Assembly: GCF_001438695.1 (NCBI RefSeq)
Contig: NZ_JQBH01000005.1
Coordinates: 38,165-102,164 of the forward strand
Source of the DNA: Fructobacillus fructosus KCTC 3544
GTDB lineage: Bacteria; Bacillota; Bacilli; Lactobacillales; Lactobacillaceae
DNA: 64,000 nucleotides
Direction of reading: 5' to 3'
Made by a program: the position numbers and the translations under genes. Below the pieces are notes generated by a model. It was not told the origin of the DNA. It ran no database searches and saw only the letters and a program-made list of their open reading frames with translations. Below are positions 8,152 through 16,251 of the stretch, piece by piece. Position 1 is the first letter of the stretch, and each line of letters opens with the position of its first letter.

Positions 8152-8730
8152 ATGAATATTTCATTACTTACGTTGACCTTTTTAGCGGTTAACCTCGATT
8201 TCTTTATTATGTTGCTTTTTCTCTTGAAAAAGTACCCATTTCGAGTAGTCTTAATGGCTTACCTGCTTGGGAACCTTTTCTTAATGATGGCTAGTTTTCT
8301 TGCGGGTCAGGTTCTTGAAGCCTTCTTACCAGAATGGTTATTGGGTGTGCTGGGTTTCATACCAATTTACTTGGCTTTCCGCGATGACGATGACGATGAG
8401 GACGACGACGCGAAGGGAAAGTCACCGTTTTGGATTGTGCTTGGAACGTATTTATCGGTATGTGCCGGCTGCAATCTTTCGATTTTCCTGCCGGTTTTGC
8501 TTGGTGAAAGTTGGCTGACTTTTGCCGAAACATTACTATACATTGGGGTCTTAACTGTAATCATTGTCTTTGTTCTTCGGGCAGTGGCTGATAACAAAGT
8601 CGTGACGTCATTAATTGACCGTTTCGGTGAAAAATTAATGAAGATTTGCTACATTTTGATTGGACTCTATGTGCTGCTGGATTCCGGTTTCTTGGTTCAT
8701 GTTTACGAATTAATCGTCAAGTTATTTTAA
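8152..8730 (+). CDS. CadD-family (cadmium resistance transporter) membrane protein
   Basis: 192 residues with five or six membrane segments. The start (TFLAVNLDFFIMLLFLL) and the FLAGQVL...GFIPIYLAFR pattern match the CadD/LysE-superfamily cadmium-resistance transporter family. A striking acidic loop (nine Asp/Glu in a row, FRDDDDDEDDDAK) sits after the third helix and could bind cations. The pair VCAGCNLS adds two cysteines in a membrane segment. RBS AGAGGAGA is good. Whether the exported substrate is cadmium, another metal or a quaternary cation cannot be decided here. Monocistronic, with repeated operator-like sites upstream and no metalloregulator gene adjacent. Confidence 0.82.
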   Translation: MNISLLTLTFLAVNLDFFIMLLFLLKKYPFRVVLMAYLLGNLFLMMASFLAGQVLEAFLPEWLLGVLGFIPIYLAFRDDDDDEDDDAKGKSPFWIVLGTYLSVCAGCNLSIFLPVLLGESWLTFAETLLYIGVLTVIIVFVLRAVADNKVVTSLIDRFGEKLMKICYILIGLYVLLDSGFLVHVYELIVKLF

Positions 8731-8736
8731 GACAGA

Positions 8737-8772
8737 AAAAAAGCGATTCACGTTAGAGTGAATCGCTTTTTT
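8737..8772. terminator. Bidirectional terminator between CadD-family gene and zwf
   Basis: 15-bp stem AAAAAAGCGATTCAC (8737-8751), loop GTTAGA, complementary arm to 8772. Confidence 0.9.
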
Positions 8773-8782
8773 AGTGGGAAAA

Positions 8783-10243
8783 TTAACCCTTGAAGACCCA
8801 TGAATCGCCGTTTCGTTCGAGTAATTCGTCAGCTTCTTTAGGACCCATTGTATCGGATGCGTACTTGTAAAGCGGTGCCTTGTTTTCAGCGTATGCAGCA
8901 GAAAGAGCATCGACGAACTTCCAAGCAGTGGCAACACCATGCCAGTCAGCGAAGTTTGAACCGTTACCATCCATGGCATCGTGCAACAAACGTTCGTAAG
9001 GGGCAGGTGTGTCAGCCTTTTGCTGATCAGTTGGTGCCCATCCAAGGTCAATCAACTGCGTTGAGAAGTCATCGGAAACTTCCTTGGCGTTTAATGACAT
9101 TGTGATGTGGGCATCTGGTGAAACAACAATTGAAAGAACCGTTTCTTGTGGTTCCTGTTGACCACCGAACTTGAAGGCGCCGGCCTTGAAGACAACGTCA
9201 ATCCGAGTTGTCTTGGCTTCCATGCGCTTTCCAGAACGGATGTAGAAAGGTACACCTTGCCAACGTGGTGTGTTGAAGTGCAATTCACCAGCAATGTACG
9301 TGTTGGTCTGTGAATCCTTCGGTACATCAGGTTCGTCAGTATAGGAAACGTGATCCTTATTCGTCGCACTGGCCGTGTATTGGCCACGAACGAAGTAGCG
9401 ATCAGCACCCTTGGCATCGTAAATTTCAAGGGCGGAGAAGGCTGCGTTCTTGGCATTGCGGATGGCAACGTCAGAGAAGTCCTTTGGTTCTTCCATGGCC
9501 AACCAACCGATGATTTGCATGGTGTGGTTTTGAATCATGTCCAAAAGGGCACCGGCCGTGTCGTAGTAACCGGCACGTTCCTCAACACCAAGTGTTTCGG
9601 CCAAAGTTACCTGGACGTTCTTGATGTAATCCTTGTTCCAAGCTGTGTTTAGCATTGGATTTCCAAAACGGAGTGGGGCAATGCCCATGACCAGTTCCTT
9701 ACCCATGAAGTGGTCGATACGGTAAACCTGATCTTCATCAAAGGCTTGTGTCAATTCGTTTTGTAATTGTTCGGCCGTTTCGTATGAAGTACCAAATGGC
9801 TTCTCAATCATGATGCGGTTGTAACCTTCATCCGACATGAGCCCTTCGGACTTCAGGTACTGAGCAATCGTTCCAAAGAAACGTGGGGCAACAGCCAGGT
9901 AGAAAATTCGGTTGCCGACAACGTTGAACTTAGCAGATTCTTCTTCAATCTTCGTCTTCAAACCGGCGTAGCCTTCGGCTTCTGTAACATCCGAAGCGAT
10001 GTAAGAGAAGTGCTTCAAAAAGCTTTCCACTTGGTCCTTGTCTTGACCTTCTGAAATTGAAGTACGAACCATGTCTTGGTATTCGTCATCCGTTAATTCT
10101 TGACGCGAAGTACCGACAATGGCAAAGTCATTGACCAGGTAACCCTTCTTATACAAGTTGAACACGGATGGGTAAAGTAGGCGCTTAGCCAAATCACCCG
10201 TTGCACCGAAAAACGTTACTAAGGTTTTTAATTCTTTAGCCAT
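8783..10243 (-). CDS. zwf: Glucose-6-phosphate 1-dehydrogenase
   Basis: Oxidises glucose 6-phosphate to 6-phosphogluconolactone, the entry to the phosphoketolase pathway and a source of NAD(P)H. 486 residues from ATG 10243 (GGGGA upstream), exactly the length of the L. mesenteroides enzyme. Nucleotide motif FFGATGDLAKR at 11-21, substrate/catalytic motif RIDHFMGKE near residue 178, and a C-terminal DSWVFKG. The GATGDLA motif resembles that of the dual NAD/NADP Leuconostoc enzyme, so dual cofactor use is likely but inferred. Upstream in-frame ATG codons reach 10363 but have no RBS and lie before the promoter. The gene stands alone, without adjacent 6-phosphogluconate dehydrogenase. Confidence 0.97.
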   Translation of the reverse strand: MAKELKTLVTFFGATGDLAKRLLYPSVFNLYKKGYLVNDFAIVGTSRQELTDDEYQDMVRTSISEGQDKDQVESFLKHFSYIASDVTEAEGYAGLKTKIEEESAKFNVVGNRIFYLAVAPRFFGTIAQYLKSEGLMSDEGYNRIMIEKPFGTSYETAEQLQNELTQAFDEDQVYRIDHFMGKELVMGIAPLRFGNPMLNTAWNKDYIKNVQVTLAETLGVEERAGYYDTAGALLDMIQNHTMQIIGWLAMEEPKDFSDVAIRNAKNAAFSALEIYDAKGADRYFVRGQYTASATNKDHVSYTDEPDVPKDSQTNTYIAGELHFNTPRWQGVPFYIRSGKRMEAKTTRIDVVFKAGAFKFGGQQEPQETVLSIVVSPDAHITMSLNAKEVSDDFSTQLIDLGWAPTDQQKADTPAPYERLLHDAMDGNGSNFADWHGVATAWKFVDALSAAYAENKAPLYKYASDTMGPKEADELLERNGDSWVFKG

Positions 10244-10277
10244 TAAAATTCCCCTTTTCTTTTCTCTATCCCCTCCA

Positions 10278-10306
10278 TTATAAACGATTACTGACGAAAA
10301 ATCAGT
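10278..10306 (-). promoter_or_regulatory. zwf promoter with inverted repeat at -35
   Basis: Minus-strand TATAAT (plus ATTATA, 10278-10283). The -35 is replaced by an inverted repeat ACTGA-N7-TCAGT (10290-10306), a candidate activator or repressor site. Confidence 0.6.
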
Positions 10307-10332
10307 GGGAAAAGTGGAAATGTGATTAAAGA

Positions 10333-10346
10333 TGAAAACGTTTACT
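10333..10346. promoter_or_regulatory. cre-like site (CcpA)
   Basis: TGAAAACGTTTACT matches the consensus TGWAANCGNTNWCA at 13 of 14 positions. It lies between zwf and the MFS gene, about 55 bp upstream of the zwf -10, so carbon-catabolite control of one or both is plausible. Confidence 0.6.
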
Positions 10347-10453
10347 TTCCCACTGTTAACCACTTGTGAAAAGTCACTTCCTGTTCGGCTTTTCCCCTGT
10401 TAAAATAGATAACGGACTGTCATGGGGGAGGTCACAAGGAATCGGCATCCCTA

Positions 10454-10462
10454 TGCTATACT
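10454..10462 (+). promoter_or_regulatory. Extended -10 promoter of the MFS-nhaC unit
   Basis: TGC-TATACT (10454-10462) about 26 nt before the MFS start codon; a second possible -10, TAAAAT, lies near 10400. Confidence 0.6.
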
Positions 10463-10487
10463 AGAAATAAAGCGCTTGGAGGGGGAA

Positions 10488-11735
10488 ATGGCAAGAACAG
10501 CGGTTAAAAAATTGAATGAAAAATGGTTGTTGCTTGCTAACTTGGCCGCCAATACTGGCCACGCCATGATTTGGCCGGTAACGACGCTCCACATGACTTT
10601 GTCGCTGGGACAGACTTTAACGACATCGGGCTTGGTACTCTTAGTGGCGGCTTTGATGAACGTCTTAGGGTCTTTCATTGCTGGTCAACTGTTTGACCGA
10701 TGGAAGGCCTACCCCTCGCTCCTCATTGCCTCGGCCATTGCCTTTTGCTCGGTGACCACGCTGTTCTTTTATAATGGCTGGCCGGTCTTTGCCTTTTTGA
10801 TTTGGCTGACGTCGATTGGTCTCGGGTCGGTGACGACTTTGTTAAATGCCTATGCCACCACGGTGACTGGGAAAAACACACGAGTCGTCTTCAACAACAT
10901 GTACATTGTGCTAAACGTTGGGGTTGTTCTGGGTACTCTGGTGGTTGGGTATCTCTTTGACTATGGCTTTTCCTGGTTGATGTTAATCGCTGGGTTGCTC
11001 TACCTAACACTGGGAATTGTGGTCGCTATCTTCTTCAACGTGGATACCGATCCCGTTGCTGGAGACGTTTTGCCCGAAGAAGAAGCGGACAACCAGTCGG
11101 TACTCTCAGATGAAAGCCAAGTGGTCGAGACCGTATCTGAGCCTCTGTCAGGTCAACGCCCCAAGTTGAAATTTACGGCCCTGCTGATTTGGATTGCAGC
11201 TTTTCTTCTATTAATGTACCTTTCCTACATGCTTTGGGAGACGGTCATGGCGACTTATCTGCATCGCATCGGTATTTCAACCGCTCACTATGCCAACCTT
11301 TGGGTATTGAATGGGTTGACCATCATCGTTTTCCAAAAGATGATTTCAAACTGGGCCAACAAGCGCAACTATGCCATTTCGGTGATTGCTGGTGGGTTGA
11401 TTTTCGCACTTTCTTTCCTATTAATGCTTTTCGTGGACCAGTTCTGGCAAATTGTTTTGGTCTTTGAACTGCTGACGGTGGGGGAGATGTTGGCTTCACC
11501 ACAGGTGCCGGCCTGGGTCGCCCAAGTAACGCCGAAGTCCGTTTCGGGTCAGGCACAGGGCTTTGTCGGCATGATGATTTCGACCGGCCGAATGCTTGGC
11601 CCCGTTTATGGGGGCATTATGCTCGATCACGGTTGGTTTGCCGGTCTGTTCCTGTCGGTCTTTGTCGGCATGGTGTTAGTAAACATTGGTCTTTACTTTG
11701 TATCAAAAAATAAGAAAGTCGCGCAAGCGGACTAA
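10488..11735 (+). CDS. Major facilitator superfamily transporter
   Basis: 415 residues from ATG 10488, preceded by TTGGAGGGGG; the longer in-frame ORF beginning at 10422 has no RBS. Twelve membrane helices can be counted, with the MFS loop 2-3 signature in the form GQLFDRWKAYP near residue 70 and a hydrophilic central loop of about 50 residues rich in Asp/Glu (NVDTDPVAGDV...SGQRP). Sequence does not indicate the substrate; drug or metabolite efflux is common in this clade. The nhaC-like gene begins 38 nt downstream, on the same strand with no terminator between, so they are likely co-transcribed. Confidence 0.88.
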   Translation: MARTAVKKLNEKWLLLANLAANTGHAMIWPVTTLHMTLSLGQTLTTSGLVLLVAALMNVLGSFIAGQLFDRWKAYPSLLIASAIAFCSVTTLFFYNGWPVFAFLIWLTSIGLGSVTTLLNAYATTVTGKNTRVVFNNMYIVLNVGVVLGTLVVGYLFDYGFSWLMLIAGLLYLTLGIVVAIFFNVDTDPVAGDVLPEEEADNQSVLSDESQVVETVSEPLSGQRPKLKFTALLIWIAAFLLLMYLSYMLWETVMATYLHRIGISTAHYANLWVLNGLTIIVFQKMISNWANKRNYAISVIAGGLIFALSFLLMLFVDQFWQIVLVFELLTVGEMLASPQVPAWVAQVTPKSVSGQAQGFVGMMISTGRMLGPVYGGIMLDHGWFAGLFLSVFVGMVLVNIGLYFVSKNKKVAQAD

Positions 11736-11773
11736 ACGTGTGAGAAGTGTCCAACACGAATAGGATGATAAAC

Positions 11774-13141
11774 ATGACAACAAATAAAATTAATCGTACA
11801 TTTGCCACGCTATTGCTAATTGGCGTGGTCGTTATTTTGGCCGGAGGGATTATCGGCCTTGGATTAGCGCCCATTGCGCCGCTCTTGGTGGCCATCGCCT
11901 GGGTTGTTCTACTGATGCGCCTGTCTGGCGTTTCCTTCAAGGATGCTCAAGCGGCTTTGATTAAGGGAATTGAAGCCGGGATTGCACCGCTTTTCCTCTT
12001 CCTTTTGATTGGGGCCATGATTGCCCTTTGGTTAGGGACTGGGGTCATTCCAACCATGATTTGGGCCGGCTTTAAGTTAATCAACCCCCAGTGGTTCTTG
12101 CCAACGGCCTTGCTGACTTGTGCTTTGGTGGGGATGATGATTGGCTCCGCTTTTACCACCATGTCAACGGTTGGGGTTGCCTTGATGGGCATTGGGACAA
12201 CCATTGGCTTTAATCCCGCCATTGTGGCTGGGTTCGTGGTTTCTGGTGCCATTTTTGGTGACAAGAGTTCACCACTATCAGATTCCACCAACCTGGCGGC
12301 AGCCGTTGCCGAGGTCGATCTCTTCGCCCACTTGAAGAACTTGATGTGGACAACGATTCCCGCCTTGCTAGTCACGTTGCTGCTCGCCTTCGTCTTTGGA
12401 CTGAGTGGCGTTCATGCGGGCAGTGTCGCCTTGAAGACGTCCGACATGACCCATCTGATTACGCCAACTTGGTGGGCGATTGTGCCAATCCTACTCATTT
12501 TCGTTACCGCTATGAAAAAGGTGCCGGCCATTCCCTCCCTCCTCATTAACGTGGTAGTTTGCTCGGCTTACTACTTATTTTCTGGTCACTCATTGAAAAC
12601 CTGGTCGAACTTGGTTGTCAACGGTTTCCATACAACATCGCACAACGCGACTTTGGCAGCCTTGCTGAACCGTGGGGGGATGGTGGCCATGATGGACACC
12701 ATCATGTTAATCATGTTGGCTCTTGCTTTGGGTGGGCTACTCTCTAACCTAGGTATTCTACGGGCCGTCATGAATCCGTTGGTTTCAAAACTCAAATCCC
12801 AGCGTTCCTTGGTCTTTTCAACCTTGGTCACGGGAATTGCCACCAACTTCTTGGTTGGTGAGCAGTACCTCTCAACCATGTTACCTGGGCAACTTTTCAA
12901 AGAAGACTACAAGCGCTTCGGGCTCTCACCATTAGCCCTCTCCCGGGCCATGGAAGATTCCGGTGCCATTGCCAACTATTTGGTACCTTGGGGAGTTGCC
13001 GGAGCCTTTGCTAGTCAAACGCTACACGTGCCCGTGCTGTCCTTCGTGCCATTCACCTTCTTAGCCTTACTGTCACCAGTCTTCTCGCTGTTGTCAGCAT
13101 TGACGGGTGTGGGCTTGAAGCAGTCGAAAAAAGAAGCATAA
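11774..13141 (+). CDS. NhaC-family Na+/H+ antiporter-like protein
   Basis: 455 residues with about eleven membrane helices. The region GMMIGSAFTTMSTVGVALMGIG...GAIFGDKSSPLSDSTNLAA is the diagnostic NhaC motif, with the conserved DKSSPLSDS; later, EDSGAIANYLVPWGVAGAF is also typical. NhaC proteins exchange cytoplasmic Na+ for protons, and some relatives carry malate/lactate or amino acids. ATG 11774 is preferred because AGGA lies 8 nt before it; the GTG at 11747 has no RBS. It probably belongs to the same transcript as the MFS gene and ends at a strong terminator. Confidence 0.9.
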   Translation: MTTNKINRTFATLLLIGVVVILAGGIIGLGLAPIAPLLVAIAWVVLLMRLSGVSFKDAQAALIKGIEAGIAPLFLFLLIGAMIALWLGTGVIPTMIWAGFKLINPQWFLPTALLTCALVGMMIGSAFTTMSTVGVALMGIGTTIGFNPAIVAGFVVSGAIFGDKSSPLSDSTNLAAAVAEVDLFAHLKNLMWTTIPALLVTLLLAFVFGLSGVHAGSVALKTSDMTHLITPTWWAIVPILLIFVTAMKKVPAIPSLLINVVVCSAYYLFSGHSLKTWSNLVVNGFHTTSHNATLAALLNRGGMVAMMDTIMLIMLALALGGLLSNLGILRAVMNPLVSKLKSQRSLVFSTLVTGIATNFLVGEQYLSTMLPGQLFKEDYKRFGLSPLALSRAMEDSGAIANYLVPWGVAGAFASQTLHVPVLSFVPFTFLALLSPVFSLLSALTGVGLKQSKKEA

Positions 13142-13149
13142 TATTTTGT

Positions 13150-13182
13150 AAAAGTCGGTAGCTCTCACCGACTTTTTTCGTA
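13150..13182 (+). terminator. Terminator after nhaC-like gene
   Basis: 10-bp stem AAAAGTCGGT (13150-13159) / ACCGACTTTT (13167-13176), loop of 7, T run. Confidence 0.9.
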
Positions 13183-13229
13183 TCATTTAATGTGCGGAAG
13201 GAAAAGGTAGGTGGACCTTTGGCAACCCC

Positions 13230-13335
13230 TTGCTAAATTGGTGGAAATTTAGTATATTTAATAGACGTGAGTGCAGACTCTGCACGCACTCCTTGCAACC
13301 AGCAGGTTGCCAGAGACCAAAAGGAGGAAAAATCG
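13230..13335 (+). promoter_or_regulatory. Promoter and structured leader of rpsF-ssb-rpsR
   Basis: TTGCTA (13230-13235), 17-bp spacer, TATATT (13253-13258). The 70-nt leader folds into two hairpins: GTG-A-GTGCAG / CTGCAC-G-CAC (13268-13290) and GCAACC-AGCA-GGTTGC (about 13294-13310). Leaders of rpsF operons in many bacteria are bound by the S6:S18 complex for feedback; I could not confirm the bulged motif of that family here. Confidence 0.7.
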
Positions 13336-13635
13336 ATGACTACAGCATACGAATTAACTTACATTATTCGCCCTGACATGGAAGCCGATGCAAAGAAAGC
13401 TCTTGTAGAGCGCTTTGACAAGATCTTGGCTGACAACGGTGCGAACATTGAAAAGTCAGCTGACTGGGCCGCTAACCGCCGTTTCGCATACGAAATCGCT
13501 GGTTACCGTGAAGGTACTTACCATGTTGTTGAATTTACTGCTGATTCTAACGAAGCAGCAAACGAATTCGACCGTTTGGCAAAGATCTCAGCTGATATCT
13601 TGCGTCAAATGATCGTTAAAGTAGACGAAAAGTAA
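13336..13635 (+). CDS. rpsF: 30S ribosomal protein S6
   Basis: 99 residues from ATG 13336 with AAGGAGGAAA upstream; the longer frame from 13267 runs through the leader hairpins and is not coding. Sequence [23 protein letters not shown]... matches S6 throughout, including the N-terminal beta strand, central RRFAYEI(A/G)GYREGTYH and C-terminal [11 protein letters not shown]6 binds 16S rRNA together with S18, whose gene is third in the same operon. The acidic C-terminal tail of some S6 proteins is absent. First gene of the conserved rpsF-ssb-rpsR cluster. Confidence 0.98.
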   Translation: MTTAYELTYIIRPDMEADAKKALVERFDKILADNGANIEKSADWAANRRFAYEIAGYREGTYHVVEFTADSNEAANEFDRLAKISADILRQMIVKVDEK

Positions 13636-13665
13636 AACGAAATTCCACCGGGAGGAACCTAAAAG

Positions 13666-14196
13666 ATGATCAATCGAGTTGTTTTAATTGGACGGTTAAC
13701 CCGTGATGTGGAATTGCGCTATACCCAGTCTGGGGTGGCGGTTGGTTCCTTCACGCTTGCCGTGAACCGGAACTTTACCAACGCCAATGGCGACCGGGAA
13801 GCTGACTTTATTAACGCCGTGATCTGGCGGAAGGCAGCTGAAAACTTTGCCAACTTTACTGGTAAGGGTGCCCTTGTGGCAATCGAAGGTCGTTTGCAAA
13901 CCCGTAACTACGAAAACAACGCCGGCCAACGTGTCTACGTGACCGAAGTTTCAGTCGACAACTTCTCATTGTTGGAGTCAAAGGCTGATTCTGAACGTCG
14001 TCGCGCACAAAATGGTTCTGCTGACCAAGGTCAGAACGGTTCGTTTGGTGGTAACAACAACTACGGCTCCGCCGCAGCTGATCCGTTTGCAAGCAACAGC
14101 CAATCTAATAATCAAACGTCTGGTCAGAATGCTAACCCATTCGCAGCCAACACAAATTCGGAAATCGACATCTCAGATGACGATTTGCCATTCTAA
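13666..14196 (+). CDS. ssb: Single-stranded DNA-binding protein
   Basis: 176 residues. The OB fold occupies 1-105 ([35 protein letters not shown] at the start; strands ending [12 protein letters not shown]...VTEVSVDNF). A glycine/asparagine/glutamine-rich disordered linker follows, and the protein ends with the conserved acidic tip DISDDDLPF that recruits replication and repair partners. It lies between rpsF and rpsR with short gaps and GGGAGG as RBS. It supports replication, recombination and repair together with DnaC and RadA encoded elsewhere in the window. Confidence 0.98.
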   Translation: MINRVVLIGRLTRDVELRYTQSGVAVGSFTLAVNRNFTNANGDREADFINAVIWRKAAENFANFTGKGALVAIEGRLQTRNYENNAGQRVYVTEVSVDNFSLLESKADSERRRAQNGSADQGQNGSFGGNNNYGSAAADPFASNSQSNNQTSGQNANPFAANTNSEIDISDDDLPF

Positions 14197-14223
14197 AAAT
14201 TCTTTTAAGAAAGGAGCATCTTC

Positions 14224-14487
14224 ATGTCAGAACAAAACGCACGTCCACAACGTCGTCGCCCACAAGGCGGCCCACGCCGTCGCCGTAAGGTAGACTTCAT
14301 TGCAGCCAACCACATCGAACACGTTGACTACAAGGACACTGAATTGTTGGAACGCTTCATCTCAGAACGTGGTAAGATTTTGCCACGTCGTGTGACTGGA
14401 ACGTCAGCAAAGAACCAACGTAAAGTTACGGCCGCTATCAAGCGCGCCCGTATCATGGCGTTGTTGCCATTCGTTACTGAAGACTAA
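14224..14487 (+). CDS. rpsR: 30S ribosomal protein S18
   Basis: 87 residues, with an Arg-rich N-terminal tail ([19 protein letters not shown]) followed by the S18 core: [50 protein letters not shown]. No zinc-binding cysteines are present, so it is the zinc-independent (C-minus) form. It closes the operon and is followed at once by a strong terminator. RBS AAAGGAGC at good spacing. Confidence 0.98.
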   Translation: MSEQNARPQRRRPQGGPRRRRKVDFIAANHIEHVDYKDTELLERFISERGKILPRRVTGTSAKNQRKVTAAIKRARIMALLPFVTED

Positions 14488-14496
14488 TGGTAAAAG

Positions 14497-14526
14497 AAAA
14501 AGCGAGACTACGGTCTCGCTTTTTTT
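14497..14526 (+). terminator. Terminator of the rpsF operon
   Basis: 12-bp stem AAAAAGCGAGAC (14497-14508), loop TACG, complementary arm to 14524, then T run. Confidence 0.92.
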
Positions 14527-14581
14527 GTACATAGAATGGGTAATCGACTGATAAGGGGACGTGATCTATCGGTCGTGTCAT

Positions 14582-14653
14582 TTGCTTTTCTTTTAGCAGT
14601 ACGCCATAATTTAAACAATCATACGGACATGTTCAGACTGAACGAAACGTATG
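14582..14653 (+). promoter_or_regulatory. Promoter and nested inverted repeat ahead of the 100-residue membrane protein
   Basis: TTGCTT (14582-14587), 17-bp spacer, CATAAT (14605-14610). At the expected transcript start lies a nested palindrome: outer arms CATACG (14620-14625) / CGTATG (14648-14653) and inner perfect dyad GTTCAG-A-CTGAAC (14631-14643). It could be an operator or a 5' RNA hairpin. Confidence 0.55.
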
Positions 14654-14685
14654 GATACCATTTGAAAGTAGAGTAGGAGAGAAGA

Positions 14686-14988
14686 ATGGCACTAATCATA
14701 CGGGTTTTGCTAGCAATTTATGCTTCGTTAATGATGCTAGCAACTTGGCAAACCAAGAAAACAAATCTAAGCTGGTTGAATTACTTAACGAATCTAGTAG
14801 CAATTGTACTTCTAGTTGCAACATTTTTGGCTTGGCCAAACTTCGTTATTCTGAGTATCCTGTCATTGGTTGCTTTCCAAATTTTAGCCGTTGTTCGTGG
14901 CTTACTGTTGCATGATTTCCATTGGCAACATCATCTGGTGCGGTTTGTCGTGACGATTGCCTTCATCGAATTGTTGGTCTGGGCATAG
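14686..14988 (+). CDS. Small hypothetical membrane protein
   Basis: 100 residues, RBS TAGGAGAG at good spacing. Three or four hydrophobic helices (about 3-19, 28-50, 52-70 and 80-99), with short basic loops (TKKTNLSW, HHLVR), so the chain is almost entirely membrane embedded. No conserved motif was recognised. It has its own promoter with an unusual nested inverted repeat, and the next gene starts 39 nt downstream in the same direction, so they may be co-transcribed. Confidence 0.7.
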   Translation: MALIIRVLLAIYASLMMLATWQTKKTNLSWLNYLTNLVAIVLLVATFLAWPNFVILSILSLVAFQILAVVRGLLLHDFHWQHHLVRFVVTIAFIELLVWA

Positions 14989-15027
14989 GAAGTGTGTTTA
15001 AGATTCCATTATAAACTGGAGCGAATC

Positions 15028-15609
15028 ATGAATATTAACTATTATGATAAATTGGCAGATATTGTTGTTAACTTACTGACGACAGCCATCAATTTGGTTA
15101 TCACACTGATTTTTGTTTTTTTATATTTGCGCTACACGAGACCTGATGATCCCTCTGTTCAGAGTTTCCGATCATTTATTGCTAAATTCTTAAATGAAAA
15201 AATTGGTAAAACGACGACAGCTAATCGAGATGTGCGAAAACTACCGCAAAAGCCAGGTCTCATTCAAACAGTGGATGAATCTTCAATTGAAAATTCAAGG
15301 GAAGTTATAGAATGTACTAGTAAAAACTATGGAGGAACCGGTCTATTTAGTGTCACATCCTCATTTCGTGTTGCCAGTGATAAGTTGGACAAAAGCCAGT
15401 ACATCCATTTTGTAATAAAAAACGTTGCCAATTTTTACGTGAAAACAAGTGACTTTCAAAAACAGCTCGAGCAACTTAGTGATGACCAACAGAATGAAGG
15501 TTACCGAAAGAATTTCTTTGAAACATACATTTCTCAAACTAAACGCAGTAATAAATGGTTTATTGTCCGCATTGGAACGGGATACACAGTGCCTGTTGAG
15601 TTGCAGTGA
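15028..15609 (+). CDS. Hypothetical membrane-anchored protein
   Basis: 193 residues from ATG 15028 (CTGGAGCG upstream); the longer frame from 14992 lacks an RBS. One N-terminal membrane helix (about 12-35, VNLLTTAINLVITLIFVFLYL) is followed by a basic segment and a soluble domain of about 150 residues with mixed alpha/beta character, containing two aromatic-rich strands (QYIHFVIKNVANFYVKTSDF, NKWFIVRIGTGYTV). I do not recognise the family. The stop codon is followed by a weak hairpin (15629-15656). Codon use looks more AT-rich than its neighbours, in keeping with accessory DNA. Confidence 0.65.
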   Translation: MNINYYDKLADIVVNLLTTAINLVITLIFVFLYLRYTRPDDPSVQSFRSFIAKFLNEKIGKTTTANRDVRKLPQKPGLIQTVDESSIENSREVIECTSKNYGGTGLFSVTSSFRVASDKLDKSQYIHFVIKNVANFYVKTSDFQKQLEQLSDDQQNEGYRKNFFETYISQTKRSNKWFIVRIGTGYTVPVELQ

Positions 15610-15875
15610 GTTTTACCTTTTTGTTCGGCCATCAGCGACTAGCGATGGTCTTTTATGTTCATTGGGTTGTCGGTCTGGGATTAATTATGCAATTAAAAAA
15701 CAAAAATTCTTTTACTGTCCTTGCCTTAGTTAGCACTCTTTTATTAATTACGTTTCATCTATTTGAAATAGTAAAGATACTAGTACGAGGTTTTTCATTT
15801 AATGATTTACTTACGCCTGTCTGTTTGATTATCTTACTATCACTTTTTGCCAGTACCTTTTATGAAAAGAAGTAA
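15606..15875 (+). CDS. Small hypothetical membrane protein, start uncertain
   Basis: Up to 89 residues from a GTG overlapping the previous stop codon (GTGA), or 62 residues from ATG 15687, which has only a weak GGGA 6 nt upstream. Two strongly hydrophobic helices are present in either form (TVLALVSTLLLITFHLFEIV and LLTPVCLIILLSLFASTF), and the tail is basic (YEKK). If the hairpin at 15629-15656 is a real terminator, the ATG start is more likely. Its make-up (Asn-Lys start, two helices with an LSLF motif in the second) resembles the 57-residue ORF at 16570-16743 on the other strand. Function unknown. Confidence 0.45.
   Translation: MSFTFLFGHQRLAMVFYVHWVVGLGLIMQLKNKNSFTVLALVSTLLLITFHLFEIVKILVRGFSFNDLLTPVCLIILLSLFASTFYEKK
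15629..15656 (+). terminator. Weak terminator-like hairpin
   Basis: GGCCATC ... GATGGTC-type 7-bp stem (one G-U pair) followed by CTTTTAT. It lies inside the 5' part of the overlapping small ORF. Confidence 0.35.
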
Positions 15876-15967
15876 TAAGTGCAAAGTCAGCATAATGTGC
15901 CTTATCAAAATCATCACTTGACCGTTTGTATTGGTACACTTAGAGAATAGCAATCAAGGAGAGAACA

Positions 15968-16132
15968 ATGATTCAAACAAAAACAGTTTCCAGCATAACA
16001 TCCGCAGCTTCTTTTGATAATAAAATAAACCAAAGTTTAAAAGATCTACAAGACAATGGTCATAAAATTGTAGATGTTAAGTTGTCAGCTTCGTTTTGGT
16101 TTTATTACATTGGAATGATTACGTACGAATAA
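15968..16132 (+). CDS. Cse60-like small protein (too short for routine ORF calling)
   Basis: 54 residues, ATG 15968 with AAGGAGAG at ideal spacing and a promoter-like TTGACC-17-TAGAGA at 15918-15946. The sequence begins MIQTKTVSS, has a charged middle (KINQSLKDLQDNGHKIVDVKLS) and ends with an aromatic strand closing ITYE. This pattern, a beta strand, a helix, then the motif (I/V)xDVK(L/F)S and a final (I/V)xYE, matches the Cse60/DUF2758 family of tiny proteins, named after a Bacillus sporulation gene but widespread in non-sporulating lactobacilli. Function unknown. It is followed by a possible hairpin CACCATC (16136-16142) / GATGGTG (16179-16185) then TTTTA. Confidence 0.65.
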   Translation: MIQTKTVSSITSAASFDNKINQSLKDLQDNGHKIVDVKLSASFWFYYIGMITYE

Positions 16133-16213
16133 AATCACCATCATAACTAACTTTTCATATTTGTAAAAGAATTAAGTAGATGGTGTTTTACACAATTTGC
16201 TTTATTGCAAGCT

Positions 16214-16250
16214 AAAAAGCGCCGCCGATGGAATCGGGGCGCTTTTTATT
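16214..16250. terminator. Bidirectional terminator of the small-ORF operon
   Basis: AAAAAGCGCC (16214-16223) pairs with GGCGCTTTTT (16238-16247), with inner CCGAT/ATCGG. It terminates the minus-strand small-ORF unit. Confidence 0.85.
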
Positions 16251-16251
16251 T

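Noticed and set aside
9091..9652. Several long ORFs opposite zwf
   Set aside because: They are shadows of the zwf coding strand, without RBS.
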